Positions 51,800 to 59,834 of a stretch of DNA of 64,000 nucleotides are shown piece by piece. The position numbers were made by a program, and so were the translations under genes. The stretch lies in contig JAMPDP010000003.1 in assembly GCA_023665605.1 (NCBI GenBank), positions 1 through 64,000 of the forward strand. Direction: 5' to 3'. Position 1 is the stretch's first letter; every line of letters begins with the position of its first letter. Origin of the DNA: Candidatus Amulumruptor caecigallinarius (lineage in GTDB: Bacteria > Bacteroidota > Bacteroidia > Bacteroidales > Muribaculaceae). A model generated the notes under the pieces. That model was not told the DNA's origin and searched no databases. It was given only the letters and a program-made list of their open reading frames with translations.

Positions 51800-52792
51800 T
51801 TAGTCCTCGTTGAGGTTAACACGCTTGAACTCAACGGCCACAAGACCCTTCTGAGCCTGCTCAAGGAACTTGCCGATGGTGAGAGAGCCGTCTTTGACAT
51901 ACTCCTGCTCCATGAGGCATGACTCCTTGAAGAACTTATTGAGACGACCGGTGGCGATGTTCTCAATCATCTGCTCGGGGAGGTTGGCAGCCTTGGCCTC
52001 GGCGGTCTCCTTGGCAATCTTGCGTGCCTTGTCAGCCTCCTCAGCAGTGAGCCATCCCTTAGCGATGTTGCTCTCGATGTGAGCCTCTGAGTCACAGAGA
52101 TTGGGGTTGATGCCGGCCTTCTTCAGAGCAGCCTCAACAGCCTTCTTCACCTGTTCCTCCTTGGTCTTCTCAACAGCCACGTTGCGCTCGCTCTCGATGA
52201 TGTGAGCGGGAACGCTCTCGCGGTTTACAGCCACGGGGTTCATTGAGGCAACCTGCATGGCTACGTCGCGGCCTACCTGATAATCAACGCCTTCGAGGTT
52301 AAAGCCAACGATTGTGGAGAGCTTGTTGCCTTGGTGATTATAAGAGGTGACAGAGGGAGCTTCGATAAACTCATAAGCACCGATCTCCATCTTCTCGCCG
52401 GTCTTGCCGACCTCCTCAACGATGAGGGCCTCAACGGTGCGACCGTCAAGGGTGAGAGCCTTGAGCTCATCGATGGTCTTAACCTTATTGGCAACGGCGG
52501 CATCGAGGAGCTTCTGAGTGAGAGCCACAAAGCCGGCGTTCTTTGCCACGAAGTCAGTCTCGCACTTGAGAGCGACGATGGCGGCGAAGTTGCCTTCATT
52601 CTTGGCGAGGACGCAGCCTTCTGAGGCCTGACGGTCCTCACGCTTGGCAGCTACGGCCTGACCCTTCTTGCGGAGAATCTCCACGGCGGCCTCAATGTCG
52701 CCGTTGGTCTCTGCGAGAGCCTTCTTGCAGTCCATCAGGCCGGCACTTGTGATGTGGCGCAGCTTGGTGATTTCTGCCATTGTTACAGCCAT
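51800..52792 (-). CDS. tsf: Elongation factor Ts
   Basis: EF-Ts is the guanine-nucleotide exchange factor that regenerates EF-Tu-GTP. The N-terminal UBA-like domain has ITKLRHITSAGLMDCKKAL and the core helix has KCETDFVAKNAGF (the TDFV signature contacting EF-Tu, about 80-84). The two-subdomain core and coiled-coil segment are present, and it ends KGLVAVEFKRVNLNED. Length 330 aa fits the longer Bacteroidetes form. An internal Met5 could also be the start. It follows rpsB, as in most bacteria. Confidence 0.95.
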   Translation of the reverse strand: MAVTMAEITKLRHITSAGLMDCKKALAETNGDIEAAVEILRKKGQAVAAKREDRQASEGCVLAKNEGNFAAIVALKCETDFVAKNAGFVALTQKLLDAAVANKVKTIDELKALTLDGRTVEALIVEEVGKTGEKMEIGAYEFIEAPSVTSYNHQGNKLSTIVGFNLEGVDYQVGRDVAMQVASMNPVAVNRESVPAHIIESERNVAVEKTKEEQVKKAVEAALKKAGINPNLCDSEAHIESNIAKGWLTAEEADKARKIAKETAEAKAANLPEQMIENIATGRLNKFFKESCLMEQEYVKDGSLTIGKFLEQAQKGLVAVEFKRVNLNED

Positions 52793-52858
52793 AATCTTAT
52801 GTGTATGTAAGAGTTAGGGATGATTGAAGTTAGATAAACAGTTGTGCCGATGCCGGAA

Positions 52859-53727
52859 TTACTCGGCAGCGGGAGCGTCAGCAGCGGGAGCAGCCTCATC
52901 GGCGGGAGCCTCAGCAGGAGCAGCCTGAGCTACAGGAGCCTCTGACTCATCGCGACGGCTGACGTGCGACGCTCGCGGCGGGGAGCAGCCTGCTCGGCAT
53001 CATCCTGCTCAGCAGCAGCTGCAGAGTCAGCCTTCTCAACCTTACGCTCCTCCAGACCCTCGTTGATGGCGCTGCATACGGTGTCGAGAATAAGCTCGAT
53101 GCTCTTGGAAGCGTCATCGTTGGCGGGGATTACGAAATCGATGTTGGAGGGGTCAGAGTTGGTGTCCACCATTGCAAAGACGGGGATACCGAGACGGTTA
53201 GCCTCGTTGACGGCGATGTGCTCCTTGCAAACGTCTACCACGAACAGAGCCGAGGGGAGACGGTTGAGGTCAGCAATAGAGCCGAGGTTCTTCTCGAGCT
53301 TGGCGCGCTGACGTGTGATCTGGAGCTTCTCGCGCTTGGAGAGGTTATCGAAAGTGCCATCCTTGCTCATCTTGTCGATGGAGGCCATCTTCTTGACAGC
53401 CTTGCGGATGGTGGGGAAGTTGGTGAGCATGCCGCCGGGCCATCGCTCGATGACATAGGGCATACCTACGGCAGCAGCCTTGTCGGCGACCACCTGCTTG
53501 GCCTGTTTCTTAGTGGCTACGAAGAGCACCTTCTTGCCACTCTTGACGATATTCTTCAGAGCTGCGGCAGCCTCGTCGAGCTTAGCAGCGGTCTTATAGA
53601 GGTCGATAATGTGGATACCGTTGCGCTCCATGAAGATGTAGGGCGCCATGGCAGGGTTCCACTTGCGCTTGAGGTGGCCGAAGTGGCATCCTGCTTCGAG
53701 GAGTTGGTCAAAATTGGGAGTTGCCAT
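52859..53727 (-). CDS. rpsB: Ribosomal protein S2 with a C-terminal frameshift
   Basis: S2 is part of the small ribosomal subunit. The conserved body (residues 1-225: EAGCHFGHLKRKWNPAMAPY, IHIIDLYKTA, RWPGGMLTNFPTIRK, VDTNSDPSNIDFVIPANDDA) is intact. After RRERRT the frame ends with a short odd tail at TAG 52930-52932. In the other frame an Ala/Glu/Pro-rich tail of about 33 residues, beginning SRRDESEAPVAQAA, continues to TAA at 52859. Such a tail is usual for Bacteroidales S2, and the two frames differ by one missing base near 52958-52970. Restored length is 289 aa. The rRNA-binding core is unaffected, so function should survive even if real. Confidence 0.88.
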
Positions 53728-53883
53728 TTTGTGGGTTGTTCGGAGGTTGGTTTACGTTCTTTGGTTAATGACAATCCGGGAGTAGGGAACGTAAGGGTCC
53801 ATCTCGGGGATTTAGATGCTAAACACACTCGCAGAAGCGAGCATACCTTGTGACAGGTGAGTTCAGGCAGCAGAAAACACTTG

Positions 53884-54270
53884 TTAACGCTTGCTGAACT
53901 GGAAGCGCTTGCGTGCCTTGGGGCGACCGGGCTTCTTACGCTCGACAGCGCGGGGGTCGCGGGTCATGAAGCCTTCGGCGCGGAGAGCGGGCTTGTCCTC
54001 GGGGTTGATCTTGACGAGGGCGCGGGCGATGGCGAGGCGGAGTGCTTCGGCCTGTCCCTTGTAACCACCACCGTCGAGATTCACGCGGATGTCATACTTC
54101 TCGGCCACGTCAAGCTTGTTGAGGGGCTGCTTGACGATGTACTGAAGGATGGGTGAGGGGAAGTAAACGTCCAGGGGGCGCTTGTTGATGGTGATGGTGC
54201 CGTTGCCCTCCTTAACGATGACACGGGCCACGGCGGCCTTGCGGCGTCCGATTGCGTTGATTGATTCCAT
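53884..54270 (-). CDS. rpsI: Ribosomal protein S9
   Basis: S9 sits in the 30S head, and its C-terminal tail reaches the P-site tRNA. The start ESINAIGRRKAAVARV, the central DIRVNLDGGGYKGQAEALRL, and the end DPRAVERKKPGRPKARKRF followed by QFSKR (universal K-R terminus) are all standard. 128 aa. Six nt after rplM; followed by 156 nt before rpsB with no supported feature. Confidence 0.97.
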   Translation of the reverse strand: MESINAIGRRKAAVARVIVKEGNGTITINKRPLDVYFPSPILQYIVKQPLNKLDVAEKYDIRVNLDGGGYKGQAEALRLAIARALVKINPEDKPALRAEGFMTRDPRAVERKKPGRPKARKRFQFSKR

Positions 54271-54276
54271 GCCTGT

Positions 54277-54756
54277 TTATTTGATGGTGTTGATGTCGAT
54301 GACTTTAGGGTTCTGAGCAGCGTGGGGATGCTCGGCGCCCATGTAGACGTGCATATTGCCGATGAGGGCACGACCGATGCGGTTCTTGGGAAGCATTCCC
54401 TTCATCACCTTGATAAACAGGGGGTTGTAACCGGGCTTAAGGTGCTTGTTGTGAGCCTTCTTCATGAGCACCTCGGGGGTGGTGACGCGCTGGCCACCGG
54501 GATAGCCGGTGTAACTGAGGTACTCACGGTCGGTCATCTTCTTGCCGGTCAGGAGCACCTTCTCGGCATTGATGATGATGACGTTGTCGCCACACTCCAC
54601 GTTGGGAGAATAGCAAGGCTTGTTTTTGCCGCGAAGAATCTTAGCGACCTTCGAGCAAAGGCGGCCGAGCACCTGATCGGTGGCATCGATTACCACCCAT
54701 TCCTTCTCAATGCTCTGCGCATTGGGGCAGGTAGTTCTGAGACTAAGGGTATCCAC
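54277..54756 (-). CDS. rplM: Ribosomal protein L13
   Basis: An early-assembly protein of the large subunit. The family segments KEWVVIDATDQVLGRLCSKV, LRGKNKPCYSPNVECGDNV, YTGYPGGQR and KGMLPKNRIGRALIGNMHVY are present. The start is a GTG at 54756 that gives MDTLSLRTT, matching the MDTLS opening of Bacteroidales L13. 159 aa. The leader between the promoter and the start is about 115 nt and contains a GGCC/GGCC hairpin near 54818-54831, possibly a regulatory leader. Confidence 0.95.
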   Translation of the reverse strand: MDTLSLRTTCPNAQSIEKEWVVIDATDQVLGRLCSKVAKILRGKNKPCYSPNVECGDNVIIINAEKVLLTGKKMTDREYLSYTGYPGGQRVTTPEVLMKKAHNKHLKPGYNPLFIKVMKGMLPKNRIGRALIGNMHVYMGAEHPHAAQNPKVIDINTIK

Positions 54757-54877
54757 TTTAGGATTTGGTTAAATGTTTAATTAATAAAGTGTTGCGGACG
54801 GTTTCTCAGCATAAGGCCAGGCCAAAGGCCCACACGTTGACGCGCCCAAAAGATATTAATTGGACATAATCGGACTG

Positions 54878-54909
54878 CAAAGGTAGTGAAAATCCGCCCC
54901 AAAAGCAAA
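54878..54909 (-). promoter_or_regulatory. Promoter of the rplM-rpsI cluster
   Basis: On the minus strand TTTG (54909-54906), 20 nt, then TACCTTTG (54885-54878): both elements match the Bacteroidetes consensus exactly. Transcription would start near 54871. Confidence 0.75.
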
Positions 54910-54945
54910 TATTTAACACCCTAAGTTATTAACCCAAGCCCAAGT

Positions 54946-55797
54946 TCAAAACTTGGCGACACACATCAGGTAAATCAGCGTCGCGGGAGCCACGAACAGC
55001 AGAGAGTCGATGCGGTCCATGATGCCCCCATGTCCGGGGATGAGATGCCCGGAGTCCTTCACCTCAGCTGTACGCTTGAGAAGCGACTCAAAGAGATCGC
55101 CCCACGTGGCCATCACGGCAACCAGAGCACCCAGGCCCAGCGATGTCCACAGCCCCAACCCGGGGAGCCACGCGGGCAGGAATTGCCATATCAGCCAGGC
55201 TGCGGCAACACAGAAAGCAAGCCCCCCGAAGAAGCCCTCCCAGGACTTCTTGGGCGATAGCCGCTCGAACAGTTTGTGTCGTCCCATCAGCGAACCCACA
55301 ACAAACGCGCCGGTATCATTGAGCCATATCATCACGAACATGGCAAGAATGAGCAGCGGCGATCCGGCTATATAATAAATGTACGGAAGCGTTGACAGGG
55401 ATCCCGCCACATAGAGAAGCGTCGCTCCCGATACCGACACACACAGCAGCCCGTTGCAGTCACGCAGGTACAGCTGGACTATGCCGCGCACAAGCAGGCA
55501 CAACACCACAGGCATTGCGGTCAACACCGGGTCGAAGCTGCTGCCCCCTACGTATGAAAAGCCCTGGGCCATGAGCATATTGACAATGACTATCACGACA
55601 GCAGTCACGCGATCCACCCCCATAGCCACAAAAGGCATACGCGTAAGGTGACGGGCCATGCTCTCTGTCTCAGCAAGGCCAAGCAGAGCAAGGATGGCAA
55701 GCAGAAGCATGAACCACACATCACCGCATAACAGGGCGGCGACAATCAGGGCAATATAGACGATACCGGCGATGGTGCGGGTGACGAGTTTTTTCAT
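54946..55797 (-). CDS. cdsA: Phosphatidate cytidylyltransferase
   Basis: CdsA makes CDP-diacylglycerol from phosphatidate and CTP, the branch point to all phospholipids. It has about eight membrane helices. The family signature is at the C-terminal end: LSPKKSWEGFFGG, GDLFESLLKRTAEVKDSGHL and IPGHGGIMDRIDSL, with the metal-binding Asp residues. ATG at 55797 gives a 283-aa protein that starts at the first helix; the open frame up to 55968 contains no similarity. It has its own promoter. Confidence 0.92.
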   Translation of the reverse strand: MKKLVTRTIAGIVYIALIVAALLCGDVWFMLLLAILALLGLAETESMARHLTRMPFVAMGVDRVTAVVIVIVNMLMAQGFSYVGGSSFDPVLTAMPVVLCLLVRGIVQLYLRDCNGLLCVSVSGATLLYVAGSLSTLPYIYYIAGSPLLILAMFVMIWLNDTGAFVVGSLMGRHKLFERLSPKKSWEGFFGGLAFCVAAAWLIWQFLPAWLPGLGLWTSLGLGALVAVMATWGDLFESLLKRTAEVKDSGHLIPGHGGIMDRIDSLLFVAPATLIYLMCVAKF

Positions 55798-55902
55798 AGT
55801 GAGGTCAGATTGCGGTAACTGAAAGGGTGCATAGGATAATATGCTGAGGAGTGCGCGAACTGAGGGTGACTCGCAAAAGCGCTCATCCCCCATGCGGCCA
55901 CA

Positions 55903-55933
55903 CAAATGTAAGAACTTTTGCCGAACCACCCAA
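55903..55933 (-). promoter_or_regulatory. Promoter of cdsA
   Basis: On the minus strand TTG (55933-55931), 20 nt, then TACATTTG (55910-55903). The start site would be near 55896, about 100 nt before the ATG. Confidence 0.65.
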
Positions 55934-56182
55934 CCCTCCCCGATAACCAACCAAGGCAACCGCATCAAAATATCATTACTAATAATAAAACGGCTGCGCC
56001 GGGCCAGAACCTTTAAGAACTATCTTTAACCATTTATCAACCAGCAATATTTCAGTAATCAATGCTTTCTCCTCTCTATTTAATGCAATATACTGTCCGG
56101 TAAAATAGACCATGCTCGACCATCTTTATCCTCGCTTCACTCGGACTCTGCCCGGAGGCTCCAGTAGAGAATGGTGCGTTAG

Positions 56183-56207
56183 CCGTCCGAGCGAAGCAAG
56201 GACGAAG
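56183..56207 (+). repeat. Direct repeat copy 1 (GAGCGAAGCAA motif)
   Basis: A 25-nt block containing GAGCGAAGCAA, matching 21 of 25 positions with 56432-56456. It is part of the inner arm of the large palindrome, so the second copy shows the sequence has spread or been duplicated locally. Confidence 0.6.
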
Positions 56208-56233
56208 ATGGTCGAAGATGGTCGAGGATGGTT
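56204..56233 (+). repeat. Three tandem 10-bp repeats (GAAGATGGTC)
   Basis: Units at 56204-56213, 56214-56223 and 56224-56233 differ at one or two positions in the third (GAGGATGGTT). A partial complementary copy lies in the left inner arm (56110-56146). Confidence 0.75.
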
Positions 56234-56431
56234 GAGTATAGATAGCTTGAAAGGCAATATTCAATGATAGTTGATAGATGGTTAATGATAGTTCTTGATG
56301 GTTCCGGCCCGGCGCAGCCGTACCGACAGAGGCTTATCCGCACAATTTGATGCGGTTGCCCTGGATTTCCCGCCCCGCTATCCGACCGGAGCAATGGCAT
56401 CAATCAGTAGCGAATATCAGGAACATATCAA

Positions 56432-56456
56432 CCGTCAGAGCGAAGCAAAGACAAGG
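56432..56456 (+). repeat. Direct repeat copy 2 (GAGCGAAGCAA motif)
   Basis: The second copy of the 25-nt block at 56183-56207 (21 of 25 identical), lying outside the palindrome toward the tRNA gene. Confidence 0.6.
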
Positions 56457-56578
56457 CTACATAAGAATCAACCGTAATGACGTTATGTGATTGTCCCACT
56501 TTCTTTAAAATCAGCACTGGTCAACGAGCCGGGAAGAAGCCAAACCGCAAAACGGATACAGAAGTGTACACATATAAG

Positions 56579-56610
56579 AAAGCGGACTCCCATGAAAGGA
56601 AATCCGCTTT
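56579..56610 (-). terminator. Terminator of tRNA-Glu
   Basis: On the minus strand AAAGCGGA (56610-56603) pairs with TCCGCTTT (56586-56579) around a 16-nt loop that can extend the stem. Pyrimidine-rich CTTAT follows. It begins 8 nt after the tRNA 3' end. Confidence 0.7.
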
Positions 56611-56617
56611 TGTCGTG

Positions 56618-56690
56618 TAGCGAATCCGGGATTCGAACCCGGGTTTCCGCCGTGAGAGGGCGGCGTGCTAGGCCTCTACACTAAATCGCC
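56618..56690 (-). tRNA. tRNA-Glu (anticodon CTC)
   Basis: On the minus strand a full cloverleaf of 73 nt folds by eye. The D stem is GTGT/GCAC, the anticodon stem CCGCC/GGCGG with loop CTCTCAC (anticodon CTC at 34-36, reading GAG), and the T arm CCGGG-TTCGAAT-CCCGG. The discriminator base is A. CCA is not encoded. The acceptor stem is GGCGATT/ATTCGCT, which has a G-U at the first pair and one T-T mismatch at pair 6, slightly unusual. The gltX gene, whose enzyme charges this tRNA, lies divergently 286 nt away. Confidence 0.92.
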
Positions 56691-56909
56691 ATTCGTTGCA
56701 CGGTCGAAATTTCTTTGACTTGCGGTGTCTCAGCGTCTCTTCGCTGTGCCGTTTGTCTTTCGACACTGCAAAGGTACGCAAAATATTTTACCCACCAAAT
56801 TTTTCTGCAACTTTTTTTATCTTTTCATCAAAAAATCTCTCCTCGGATCTTTGCCTATACGTTTATTGGTTGTAAATCAGGCATTTCATTTACACCTCGG
56901 ATGTGTATG

Positions 56910-56940
56910 TTGACAGCCTACTATATTTTGGTTAACTTTG
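56910..56940 (+). promoter_or_regulatory. Promoter of gltX
   Basis: TTG at 56910-56912, 20 nt, then TAACTTTG at 56933-56940, a perfect -7 element. The start site near 56947 gives a leader of about 30 nt. Confidence 0.75.
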
Positions 56941-56976
56941 CGGGGCAATTTGACACACATAATATATAGCTAACTA

Positions 56977-58509
56977 ATGGACCGCAAAGTCAGAGTGCGC
57001 TTCGCACCTTCGCCCACCGGACCGCTGCACATTGGCGGAGTCAGGACTGCCTTGTTTAACTATCTGTTTGCACGCCGTCACGGCGGCGACATGGTACTTC
57101 GCATCGAGGATACTGACAGCCAGCGTTTTGTGCCGGGTGCCGAGGATTATATCAACGAGGCCTTGGCCTGGCTCGGCATAGGCATTGACGAAGGTGTGCG
57201 TGAGGGCGGCCCCCACGGGCCGTACCGACAGAGCGAGCGCCGTGACATATATCGCCGGTACGTCAAGCAGCTGCTTGATGATGGAAAGGCGTACATAGCC
57301 TTTGACACTCCCGCCGAGCTGGAGGCTGCGCGTGCCGCCACTCCCAACTTCCAGTACGATGCCACAACCCGCATGAAGATGCGCAACTCGCTCACCCTTG
57401 GTGCTGAGGAAACGCAACGACTCATTGATGCCGGCGAGAAATATGTGGTACGCTTCCTTATAGAGCCTGACCGCGATGTGGAAGTCAACGACCTACTCCG
57501 CGGTAAAGTGGTGATAAGCAGCAACGTACTTGATGACAAGGTGCTCTACAAGAGTGCCGACGACCTGCCCACCTATCATCTGGCCAACATCGTCGATGAT
57601 CATCTGATGGAAATCAGCCACGTGATACGCGGCGAGGAGTGGCTGCCTTCGGCACCGCTGCACGTACTTCTTTATGAGGCTCTCGGTTGGGCTGACACGC
57701 GTCCCGACTTCGTGCACCTGCCGCTCCTGCTCAAGCCTGACGGCAAAGGCAAGCTCTCAAAGCGCGACGGCGACCGGCTGGGCTTCCCTGTATTTCCACT
57801 TGACTGGCGCGACCCCAAGACCGGCGACCTTTCGTCAGGCTACCGCGAGGCCGGCTACCTCCCGGAGACGGTGGTCAACTTCCTGGCCCTCCTGGGATGG
57901 AACCCCGGCGACGACACCGAAATCATGTCTATGGATGAGCTGGTGAGTCGCTTCGGCTTCGACCGCTGCTCCAAGGCTGGTGCAAAGTTTGACTTCGAGA
58001 AGGGCAAGTGGTTCAACCACAAGTATATCCAAGCTATGGATGATGCCTCACTCGCTGCCATGCTCAAACCCGAGATGACAAAAGAGGGCATTGACCCCGA
58101 GGCTTTTGGCGACGATTACATAACTCGCGTTGTTGGCCTGGTCAAGGATCGCGCCAACTTCGTGAAGGATATACTCGCGCAGGGGGGCTTCTTCTTCAAA
58201 GCTCCCGAAGAGTATGCTCCCAAAGATGTGAAGAAGCGCTGGAGCGAGGAGATGCCCCGCATACTCGGCGAGCTGCGCGACTTTCTGGCTACTCTGCCGG
58301 CTTGGGACTCGGCGAGTGCCGAACAGCCGGTGCTCGACTGGATTGCTGAGAAAGGCTACCATCGCGGCAACGTCATGAACGCATTGCGCCTGGCAGTGGT
58401 GGGCGAGTGCCGCGGGCCACAGATGTTTGACATCATCGACCTGCTTGGCCGCGACGAGACCTTCGCCCGCATTGACCGCGCGATAGCCAACATCACCCCC
58501 ACCCTCTGA
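56977..58509 (+). CDS. gltX: Glutamyl-tRNA synthetase
   Basis: A class I synthetase that charges tRNA-Glu. The HIGH signature is [20 protein letters not shown] (residues 7-26) and the KMSKS counterpart is [13 protein letters not shown] (about 263). The catalytic domain with [15 protein letters not shown] is followed by an all-helical anticodon-binding domain ending in [13 protein letters not shown]. The 510-aa length is typical of Bacteroidetes. The discriminating type (Glu-only versus Glu/Gln) cannot be read from this. It heads a run of same-strand genes: waaA follows after 10 nt. Confidence 0.95.
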   Translation: MDRKVRVRFAPSPTGPLHIGGVRTALFNYLFARRHGGDMVLRIEDTDSQRFVPGAEDYINEALAWLGIGIDEGVREGGPHGPYRQSERRDIYRRYVKQLLDDGKAYIAFDTPAELEAARAATPNFQYDATTRMKMRNSLTLGAEETQRLIDAGEKYVVRFLIEPDRDVEVNDLLRGKVVISSNVLDDKVLYKSADDLPTYHLANIVDDHLMEISHVIRGEEWLPSAPLHVLLYEALGWADTRPDFVHLPLLLKPDGKGKLSKRDGDRLGFPVFPLDWRDPKTGDLSSGYREAGYLPETVVNFLALLGWNPGDDTEIMSMDELVSRFGFDRCSKAGAKFDFEKGKWFNHKYIQAMDDASLAAMLKPEMTKEGIDPEAFGDDYITRVVGLVKDRANFVKDILAQGGFFFKAPEEYAPKDVKKRWSEEMPRILGELRDFLATLPAWDSASAEQPVLDWIAEKGYHRGNVMNALRLAVVGECRGPQMFDIIDLLGRDETFARIDRAIANITPTL

Positions 58510-58519
58510 CTCATCCGCA

Positions 58520-59785
58520 TTGAACCCGCTCTATAACTTAGGCATCAGGGCCTATGCAGCAGCAGTGAGGCTCGCTGCCATCTCCAACTCTAAAGCCGCC
58601 AAGCTCACTGCCGGCCAGCGCAACACCTTGGCGCGACTCCGCGATGGGCTTGCTGCCGGCAACGGCCCTGTGGTGTGGGTGCACGCCGCATCGCTTGGCG
58701 AGTTTGAGCAGGGGCGTCCGCTTATTGAGCGTTTGCGGCGCGAACAACCCGGAGTGCGCATTGTGCTCTCATTCTTCTCACCTTCGGGTTACGAAGTGCG
58801 CAAGGATTATCCGCTGGCTGATGCGGTGGTCTACCTGCCGTTTGACACCCCACGGCGTGTACGTAAGTTTATAGACGCGGTAAATCCTCGCGAGGTCTAC
58901 TTCATAAAATATGAGTTCTGGGGCAACTACCTGCAGGAACTGTCACGCAGGAAGATACCGGTATATCTTGTGTCGGCAATCTTCCGCCCCACACAGAGCT
59001 TCTTCAAGCCCTGGGGTGGCACGTTCCGCGATATGCTGCGGAGTTTACGTCACATCTTCGTGCAGGACGAAGAGTCCCGCCGACTGCTTGCCGGCATTGG
59101 TGTGACTGCGGTCACTGTGGCCGGTGACACACGCTTTGACCGCGTGGCAGCCGTCCGCTCCACTCCTTGCAAAGTGGAAGGCATAGAGCGCGTGATGACT
59201 CCGGATTGTTTTCGCTTCGTGGCCGGCAGCTCCTGGCCGGAGGATGAACGGATTTACTTGCCCTGGCTCGACTCGCAACCCGGTATGAAGTTCATCATTG
59301 CCCCACATGAGTTTGACGCTGTACGTCTTGACCGTCTCGTCGCTGCTCTGCCTCATCGCCGAGTCATGCTTATGAGCAGGTGGATAGACGCCGGAAAACC
59401 CGCTGACATTGACGGGCTTGTGGTTGACTCTTTCGGCTTGCTGTCATCACTCTATCGCTACGGTGACGTGGCCTACATAGGTGGTGGCTTTGGCGCCGGC
59501 ATCCACAACATCAACGAGGCCGCTGTCTACGGTATGCCCGTAATATTCGGCCCTGAACATCACAAATTCCGCGAGGCCCGCGGACTCATGGAGTGCGGAG
59601 GCGGCTACGAAGTGGCCGGCCCCGAAAGTTTCACCGGTGTCGTCACCCGTCTTCAGTCAAATCCGCAGGCACTCGCTGCCGCCGGCCAAGCCGCCGGAGA
59701 TTATATCCGCGACAACCTCGGAGCCACCGACCGAGTATATGAGAGTGTCTACGGCACACCCGATACCGTGCACACATCCCGCTGA
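58520..59785 (+). CDS. waaA: 3-deoxy-D-manno-octulosonic acid (Kdo) transferase
   Basis: WaaA adds Kdo from CMP-Kdo to lipid A precursors at the inner face of the cytoplasmic membrane. It is a GT-B enzyme (GT30). The N-terminal helix (YNLGIRAYAAAVRLAAI) anchors it. The catalytic base lies in VHAASLGEFEQGRPLIE (about residue 60), and the CMP-Kdo pocket contains AYIGGGFGAGIHNINEAAVYG and PVIFGPEHHKF at the C-terminal half. The start is a TTG at 58520; no ATG is available before the conserved helix. 421 aa, normal. The gap to argC-like is 49 nt. Confidence 0.92.
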   Translation: MNPLYNLGIRAYAAAVRLAAISNSKAAKLTAGQRNTLARLRDGLAAGNGPVVWVHAASLGEFEQGRPLIERLRREQPGVRIVLSFFSPSGYEVRKDYPLADAVVYLPFDTPRRVRKFIDAVNPREVYFIKYEFWGNYLQELSRRKIPVYLVSAIFRPTQSFFKPWGGTFRDMLRSLRHIFVQDEESRRLLAGIGVTAVTVAGDTRFDRVAAVRSTPCKVEGIERVMTPDCFRFVAGSSWPEDERIYLPWLDSQPGMKFIIAPHEFDAVRLDRLVAALPHRRVMLMSRWIDAGKPADIDGLVVDSFGLLSSLYRYGDVAYIGGGFGAGIHNINEAAVYGMPVIFGPEHHKFREARGLMECGGGYEVAGPESFTGVVTRLQSNPQALAAAGQAAGDYIRDNLGATDRVYESVYGTPDTVHTSR

Positions 59786-59834
59786 ACATCCATTGCACAT
59801 CATAACCACAACATATTAACTCCCCTCAACATCC

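Larger units (their letters stand above)
55951..56364. repeat. 414-bp imperfect palindrome (MITE-like or structural repeat)
   Basis: Three nested pairs of arms are visible. The outer arms are CCAAGGCAACCGCATCAAA (55951-55969) and its near complement at 56346-56364. The middle arms share a perfect 15-bp GC-rich core CGGCTGCGCCGGGCC (55991-56005) and its complement at 56306-56320, with about 40 more bases of partial match inward (AACCATTTATCAAC, AAGAACTATC). The inner arms are 56110-56146 and 56185-56221, 31 of 37 positions complementary, containing CGACCATCTT. No protein-coding frame is supported. The block occupies half of the 820-bp gap between cdsA and tRNA-Glu. The remainder (56365-56578) holds one more copy of part of the inner arm and nothing else I can support. 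Confidence 0.7.

Noticed and set aside
56715-56969. 84- and 62-aa plus-strand frames before gltX
   Set aside because: They overlap the gltX promoter, have no similarity and arise in AT-rich non-coding sequence.
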